DNA from: DUEN01 sp024277095
GTDB lineage: Bacteria; Chloroflexota; Anaerolineae; DUEN01
DNA length: 9,746 nucleotides
Direction of reading: 5' to 3'
Assembly (NCBI GenBank): GCA_024277095.1
Contig: JAJRVX010000498.1
Coordinates: 1-9,746 of the forward strand
The notes beneath the pieces were generated by a model. The model was not told the DNA's origin. It saw nothing but the letters and a program-made list of their open reading frames with translations, and made no database searches. Made by a program: the position numbers and the translations under genes. This document shows, piece by piece, positions 6,199-9,746 of the stretch. The first letter of the stretch is position 1; every line of letters starts with the position of its first letter.

Positions 6199-6233
6199 GA
6201 GGCGACAAGGGAAACCGACGATGCGCGCCTCCT

Positions 6234-7019
6234 TCACCCACGGAGAGGCACCGGATGGGAGCCGAAGGGGATCTGGACGGGCAGATATCCCTTCCAGTGC
6301 TCCCACAGGCGCACCACATCGCCGATGAGGATGACCGCCGGCGGACGGATATCGAGCGCAGCCGCCCGCACGGCGATATCCGCCAGGGTGCCGGTGACCA
6401 CGCGCTCGCCCGGGCAGGTCCCGCGCTCGATGATGGCCACCGGCGTGTCCGGCGACCGTCCCTGCTGAATCAGCCGGGCAACGATGTACGGGAGCCGCTT
6501 CACGCCCATGAGGACGACCAGGGTGTCCACCCGTGCCAGGGCAGCCCAGTTCTGATCATCCTGACCATCCGCGCGATGCCCGGTGATCACGGCAAAGGAG
6601 CCCGCCACCCCGCGGTGGGTCACGGGAATGCCCATCCGGGTGGAGACGCCTGTGGCGCTGCTCACGCCGGGCACCACCTCCCACGGGACGCCGGCGGCGG
6701 CGCACGCGGCCACCTCCTCGCCGCCGCGCCCGAACACGAACGGGTCGCCCCCTTTGAGGCGGACGACGGTATACCCGGCCCGGGCCCGGTCTATCATCAG
6801 CGCGTGAATCTCCTCCTGGGACATCGTATGAGCCCCCGGCGCCTTGCCCGCGAAGATCCGCTCGGCCCCCGGAGGCACCTCGTCCAACAGCGCCTCACTG
6901 ACCAGGCGATCGTAGATGACCACATCCGCCCGGCGCAGGCACCGCAACCCACGCACGGTGATCAGCTCCGGATCACCCGGCCCCGCCCCCACCAGGAAGA
7001 CCTTCCCCATCCCTGCCAT
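6234..7019 (-). CDS. cobA: Uroporphyrinogen-III C-methyltransferase (SUMT)
   Basis: Uses two S-adenosylmethionines to methylate uroporphyrinogen III at C2 and C7, giving precorrin-2 for siroheme (and cobalamin). The 261-residue protein has all main family motifs: VFLVGAGPGDPELITVRG near the N-terminus, VVRLKGGDPFVFGRGGEE, VPGVSSATGVSTRMGIPVTHRG, and an LMGV stretch followed by a conserved C-terminal half ending with VILIGDVV. The ATG at 7019 is chosen because GGAGGTGA, a near-perfect Shine-Dalgarno, lies eight bases upstream. A GTG at 7031 and an ATG at 7010 are in frame but poorly spaced. The gene follows the precorrin-2 dehydrogenase by 30 bases, so the two halves of an enterobacterial-type CysG are separate genes here. 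It competes with HemE for uroporphyrinogen III. No convincing terminator follows. Confidence 0.97.
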   Translation of the reverse strand: MAGMGKVFLVGAGPGDPELITVRGLRCLRRADVVIYDRLVSEALLDEVPPGAERIFAGKAPGAHTMSQEEIHALMIDRARAGYTVVRLKGGDPFVFGRGGEEVAACAAAGVPWEVVPGVSSATGVSTRMGIPVTHRGVAGSFAVITGHRADGQDDQNWAALARVDTLVVLMGVKRLPYIVARLIQQGRSPDTPVAIIERGTCPGERVVTGTLADIAVRAAALDIRPPAVILIGDVVRLWEHWKGYLPVQIPFGSHPVPLRG

Positions 7020-7027
7020 GCGGACCT

Positions 7028-7035
7028 TCACCTCC
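7028..7035 (-). promoter_or_regulatory. Ribosome-binding site of cobA
   Basis: Reads GGAGGTGA on the minus strand, eight bases before the ATG at 7019. It selects that start over the in-frame GTG at 7031, which overlaps this site, and over the ATG at 7010. Confidence 0.65.
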
Positions 7036-7049
7036 CTCCCCGCTTCAGA

Positions 7050-7745
7050 CTACGCACCATCTGCCCCCTCGCCTGACGCGTCCATTCCGACGGAACGGAG
7101 GCGCACATCTCGAGGATGAAACCCGATGATCTCTTCCACGCGCCGCCACGCCGCCTCCTCGTCACCACGACGCAGCAGACCAAGCACATCGGAATCCACC
7201 AGCCGATACCACATCTGGCGTCGCTCTCCGGGGTCCGGGTATCGTGCCGCCATCTGCGCCCGCACCCCCCCGGCCATCTCCAGAAACCGGGCATACTCCC
7301 AGCCCAAGACACCCTCCAGCCACTGGCGCAACCTGACGGCCAGCGCGGGCGCCCGACCGCCGGTGGAAACGGCCACGATGAGATCCCCACGTCGGACGAC
7401 GGAGGGCATGATGAAATCACAGTGTGATGGATCGTCCACGACGTTGACGAGGACGCCCCGCCGGGTGGCCTCCTGCCAGACCCGGCGGTTCACGGATCGC
7501 TCGCCGGCGGCGCCGACGGCCAGAAAGGCCCCCGCCAGATCGCCAGATCGATACGTGCGCTCCGTCCAGGCGATCCGCCCCCCCGCCACAAGCGCCTGCA
7601 GGCCGGGCGTCAGGCGTGGGGAGATCACCACCACCTTCGCCTCCGCCTCCAGCAGCGAGTTGACCTTTCTCTCCGCCACGAGGCCGCCGCCGACGACCAC
7701 ACAGCGGCGGCCCCGCAGGTCGAGATACACCGGATAGTAGCTCAT
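7050..7745 (-). CDS. sirC: Precorrin-2 dehydrogenase / sirohydrochlorin ferrochelatase (CysG N-terminal type)
   Basis: NAD-dependent oxidation of precorrin-2 to sirohydrochlorin. Many relatives (Met8p, CysG-N) also insert the iron to make siroheme, and whether this one does is not visible. The 231-residue protein opens with YYPVYLDLRGRR and the Rossmann motif GGGLVAERK at 19-27. The family active-site stretch NVVDDPSHCDFIMP at 101-114 carries the catalytic aspartates, followed by RRGDLIVAVSTGGRAPALAVRLR. The C-terminal helical region completes the fold. The ATG at 7745 (AGGGG four bases upstream) gives the usual family N-terminus. An in-frame ATG at 7775 with GAGGAA six bases upstream would add ten residues and overlap cysH by 23 bases, and it cannot be excluded. 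The start is seven bases after the cysH stop and the gene precedes cobA, so it is part of a siroheme module. Confidence 0.94.
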   Translation of the reverse strand: MSYYPVYLDLRGRRCVVVGGGLVAERKVNSLLEAEAKVVVISPRLTPGLQALVAGGRIAWTERTYRSGDLAGAFLAVGAAGERSVNRRVWQEATRRGVLVNVVDDPSHCDFIMPSVVRRGDLIVAVSTGGRAPALAVRLRQWLEGVLGWEYARFLEMAGGVRAQMAARYPDPGERRQMWYRLVDSDVLGLLRRGDEEAAWRRVEEIIGFHPRDVRLRSVGMDASGEGADGA

Positions 7746-7752
7746 CGCGCCC

Positions 7753-8607
7753 CTAGAGGCCCTCCCGGTCCTCATATCCGTTTCCTCGCGCCCGCACGCC
7801 GGCCGTTTCCGAAGCGGGAACGCTTTCGTGCTGATGCCACAACAACGCCTCCAGCTCGTGTTCAAAGCCGCCGGTCTCCAGCGGGCAGTGGATGCCGCAC
7901 TCTTTGGGAGCGTCCTTCTCCCACCACCAGCGTCCGGCGCGAGGGTCCTCCCCGGGCTGGGTCGGCCGGGTGCAGGGAGCGCAGCCGATGCTGGTGTACC
8001 CTCGATCATACAGCTTATGGTAGGGGACATCGTTGGCCCGGATGTAATCCCACACCTCCTCGTGCGTCCAGTCGGCCAGCGGATTGATCTTGGCCAGGCC
8101 GCCGTGGTCGTGATCGATCTCGATCTTGCGGATGTTGGCCCGGCTGGCCCACTGGCCCCGTCGCAAGCCGGTGATCCACGCGTCCAACCCGCTCAGCACC
8201 CGTCGGATGGGCTCGACCTTCCGGAGCTTGCAGCACAAGAGGCGCGCCTCTACCGACTTGTAGAAAAGATTCGGGCCAAACCGCCGGGCCATGGCCTCGA
8301 TCGAGGCGGCATCGGGGAAGTAGACCTCTACCTCGATGCCGTACCGATCTCGGACCTCTTCGATGATGTCATAGGTCTCCTGAGGCAGCCGCCCTGTGTC
8401 GACGGTAAAGACCCGCACCTCCGGGTTGATCCGCCAGGCCATGTCCAGGATCACCATCCCCTCAGCCTGAAAGCTGGTGCACACCGCGATATGCGGATGC
8501 CAGCGCTCCAGAGCCCACTCGATGACCACCTCAGGCGGCTCCGGGTCGAATTGGACGGCCAGTTCACCCGCCTCGAACTCATCCAACAGCCCACGCTCCT
8601 CGTACAT
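7753..8607 (-). CDS. cysH: Assimilatory adenylyl-sulfate (APS) reductase, [4Fe-4S] type of the CysH family
   Basis: Thioredoxin-dependent reduction of activated sulfate to sulfite. Numbered from the ATG at 8607 (284 residues), the PAPS-reductase fold shows CTSFQAEGM at 43-51, FTVDTGRLPQETY at 67-79 and TGLRRGQ at 146-152. The CC pair at 125-126 plus C209-x-x-C212 make the four-cysteine [4Fe-4S] signature that in this family marks use of APS; the E. coli PAPS enzyme lacks it. The nucleophile is C237 in KECGIH. A perfect AGGAGG ten bases upstream supports this ATG over in-frame ATGs at 8643 and further upstream. It sits between the sulfite/nitrite reductase and the siroheme genes, which fits a sulfate-assimilation operon. 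ATP sulfurylase is not in the window. Confidence 0.94.
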   Translation of the reverse strand: MYEERGLLDEFEAGELAVQFDPEPPEVVIEWALERWHPHIAVCTSFQAEGMVILDMAWRINPEVRVFTVDTGRLPQETYDIIEEVRDRYGIEVEVYFPDAASIEAMARRFGPNLFYKSVEARLLCCKLRKVEPIRRVLSGLDAWITGLRRGQWASRANIRKIEIDHDHGGLAKINPLADWTHEEVWDYIRANDVPYHKLYDRGYTSIGCAPCTRPTQPGEDPRAGRWWWEKDAPKECGIHCPLETGGFEHELEALLWHQHESVPASETAGVRARGNGYEDREGL

Positions 8608-8614
8608 GGTTCGT

Positions 8615-8683
8615 GATCCTCCTATCCCCATACATGACTTCATGACTGTGCCGCCGCCGAAAGGCGGATTCCTCCTCCCCATA
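8615..8683 (-). repeat. Near-duplicate Shine-Dalgarno sequences flanking a GC hairpin
   Basis: Between the reductase stop and cysH, two nearly identical segments (8668-8683 and 8615-8632) each read TATGGGGA, optional TA, GGAGGA, then A/T-C on the minus strand. Between them, CCGCC-TTTC-GGCGG (8654-8667) forms a perfect five-pair hairpin. The copy nearer cysH is its ribosome-binding site. The other lies directly at the end of the reductase gene and serves no evident start. Confidence 0.45.
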
Positions 8684-9746
8684 TCAGGCGGAGGCGGCCG
8701 GGACCTCAGCCCCTCCGACGCCGATCGCGATGAGCTCCTCGTCCGTGTGACGGGCGAAGAACTCCTGAATGGACTCGCCATCCCTCCGCCCGATGAGATA
8801 GCTCCGAATCAAACGCTCCACATAGAGGTGGACTTGGTCGGCTGGAACCCGGCGGATGATGGGACGCCCGATGGCGGCATTCCGCCCCAGCCCCCCTCGC
8901 AGGTAGATGTCATAGGCCTCGATGGTCGCCCTGCCGCCGCCGCGCTGACGCGCGGTCGTGCCCTGAAGCCCGATATCGCCCACCCAGTGGTGTGCGCAGG
9001 CGTGGGGGCACCCGTCCACGCATAGGCTCAGGTTCAACCCCCGCACGGCCTCCGCCCCCAAAGCCCGTTCCAGGTGCTGGATCATACGCTGCAACGTCCC
9101 CTTGGAATCCCCCAAGGCGTAATTGCAGTGAGGGTTCCCGGTGCATGCGACGCTGTTGGCCCACAGCGGGGAGGCCTTCGCCGTAAATCCCAGCGCCTCC
9201 ATCTCATCCAGCACGCGCGCGAGCTCCCACTCCGGGACATGGGTGATGATGAAGTTCTGCTGCCGGGTGATCCGGAAGTCCCCCCCGAAGCGGCTCAGGA
9301 TCTCAGCGATGGCGATCATCTGCTCTCCCGTCATCCTGCCCGACCCGACGGGAAAGCCGATGAAGTAGCGCCCCGGCTGCTTCTGTCGATGAACGCCCAT
9401 GTGGTTGGCGGCACCGCGCGGGCGTGGCTCCTCCGGCAGATCCTCCAGCTTGCGGCCCAGCCGCTTCTCGATGAGCGCCCGAAAGGCCTCCGGGCCGTAG
9501 TCATCCATCATGAACTTGATCCGGGCCTTGACGCGGCTGACGCGATAGCGCGTCTGGCTGCTCCACTCGTCGATGACAGCGCGTAACACGGGGATCACGC
9601 CATCGGGCTCGATGAACACCCCCAGGGATCTGGCGAGTCGTGGGGTGGAAGCCAGCCCGCCCCCCACCCACAGGGAGAACCCGATTCGACCCTCCCTCTG
9701 GACGGCGATCAGAGCCTGATCATGGATCTCGGGCGCGTTGCACCAG
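8684..9746 (-). CDS. Siroheme [4Fe-4S] sulfite or nitrite reductase, C-terminal part
   Basis: Six-electron reduction of sulfite to sulfide (or nitrite to ammonia), probably with ferredoxin as donor. The frame is open through the right edge, so the N-terminus is missing; 354 residues are visible. The first visible residues read CNAPEIHDQALIAV, then GFSLWVGGGLASTPRLARSLGVF, typical of this superfamily. The cluster/siroheme ligands are CTGNPHC (codons near 9145-9125) and CPHAC (near 9010-8996), giving C-x5-C and C-x3-C, followed by DIGLQG. An ITRQQN motif in the second half-repeat is also present. Sequence alone does not separate sulfite from nitrite reductases here. The adjacent APS reductase and siroheme genes favour sulfite. 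I saw no frameshift. Confidence 0.93.
   Translation of the reverse strand, partial: WCNAPEIHDQALIAVQREGRIGFSLWVGGGLASTPRLARSLGVFIEPDGVIPVLRAVIDEWSSQTRYRVSRVKARIKFMMDDYGPEAFRALIEKRLGRKLEDLPEEPRPRGAANHMGVHRQKQPGRYFIGFPVGSGRMTGEQMIAIAEILSRFGGDFRITRQQNFIITHVPEWELARVLDEMEALGFTAKASPLWANSVACTGNPHCNYALGDSKGTLQRMIQHLERALGAEAVRGLNLSLCVDGCPHACAHHWVGDIGLQGTTARQRGGGRATIEAYDIYLRGGLGRNAAIGRPIIRRVPADQVHLYVERLIRSYLIGRRDGESIQEFFARHTDEELIAIGVGGAEVPAASA

Noticed and set aside
6199..6231. Terminator after cobA (GAGGCG/CGCCTC inverted repeat)
   Set aside because: The six-pair stem has a loop over 20 bases and no T-run follows it.
5912..6319. Minus-strand 135-codon frame across the cobA end and the hemA leader
   Set aside because: It starts inside cobA in another frame and covers the promoter and leader structures. 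The product resembles no protein I know.
1..9746. Mobile elements, CRISPR arrays, prophage genes or rRNA genes
   Set aside because: No transposase or integrase motifs, spaced direct repeats or RNA-gene signatures were seen. Gene content is entirely tetrapyrrole and sulfur metabolism.

Overview
This is a GC-rich window of ten genes, all on the minus strand, so transcription runs from the right edge to the left. It is a tetrapyrrole biosynthesis locus joined to an assimilatory sulfate-reduction cluster. The C5 (glutamyl-tRNA) route to 5-aminolevulinate, the zinc-type HemB and an iron-sulfur APS-type CysH point to a free-living bacterium. The hemA-C-D-B-E-L order and compact high-GC coding would fit Chloroflexota or a similar Gram-positive-related lineage. 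That placement is an impression and was not tested.

Right block (9746 down to 6234): the end of a siroheme/[4Fe-4S] sulfite or nitrite reductase (5' end beyond the window), cysH, a stand-alone precorrin-2 dehydrogenase/ferrochelatase (the N-terminal half of CysG) and cobA (uroporphyrinogen-III methyltransferase). CobA and the dehydrogenase would make the siroheme that the reductase needs, and CysH would supply the sulfite.

Middle (6233 down to 5860): a 374-base non-coding gap, the only one in the window. It holds a near-consensus sigma-70 type promoter pointing at hemA. After it comes a leader of about 300 nt with four 9-base quasi-repeats, a possible three-way junction, a long imperfect hairpin, and a hairpin followed by five T just ahead of the hemA ribosome-binding site. 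I recognise no known riboswitch or T-box in it. This is the most interesting part of the window.

Left block (5859 down to 1): hemA, hemC, hemD, hemB, hemE and hemL (the last cut by the window edge). The first five are packed with overlaps or gaps of a few bases, so they are very likely one translationally coupled operon. A 75-base gap precedes hemL. Together they take glutamyl-tRNA to uroporphyrinogen III, and HemE then commits it to coproporphyrinogen and heme. CobA in the right block competes for the same uroporphyrinogen III, so the window brackets the heme/siroheme branch point. Later heme enzymes (coproporphyrinogen oxidase, ferrochelatase) are not seen here.
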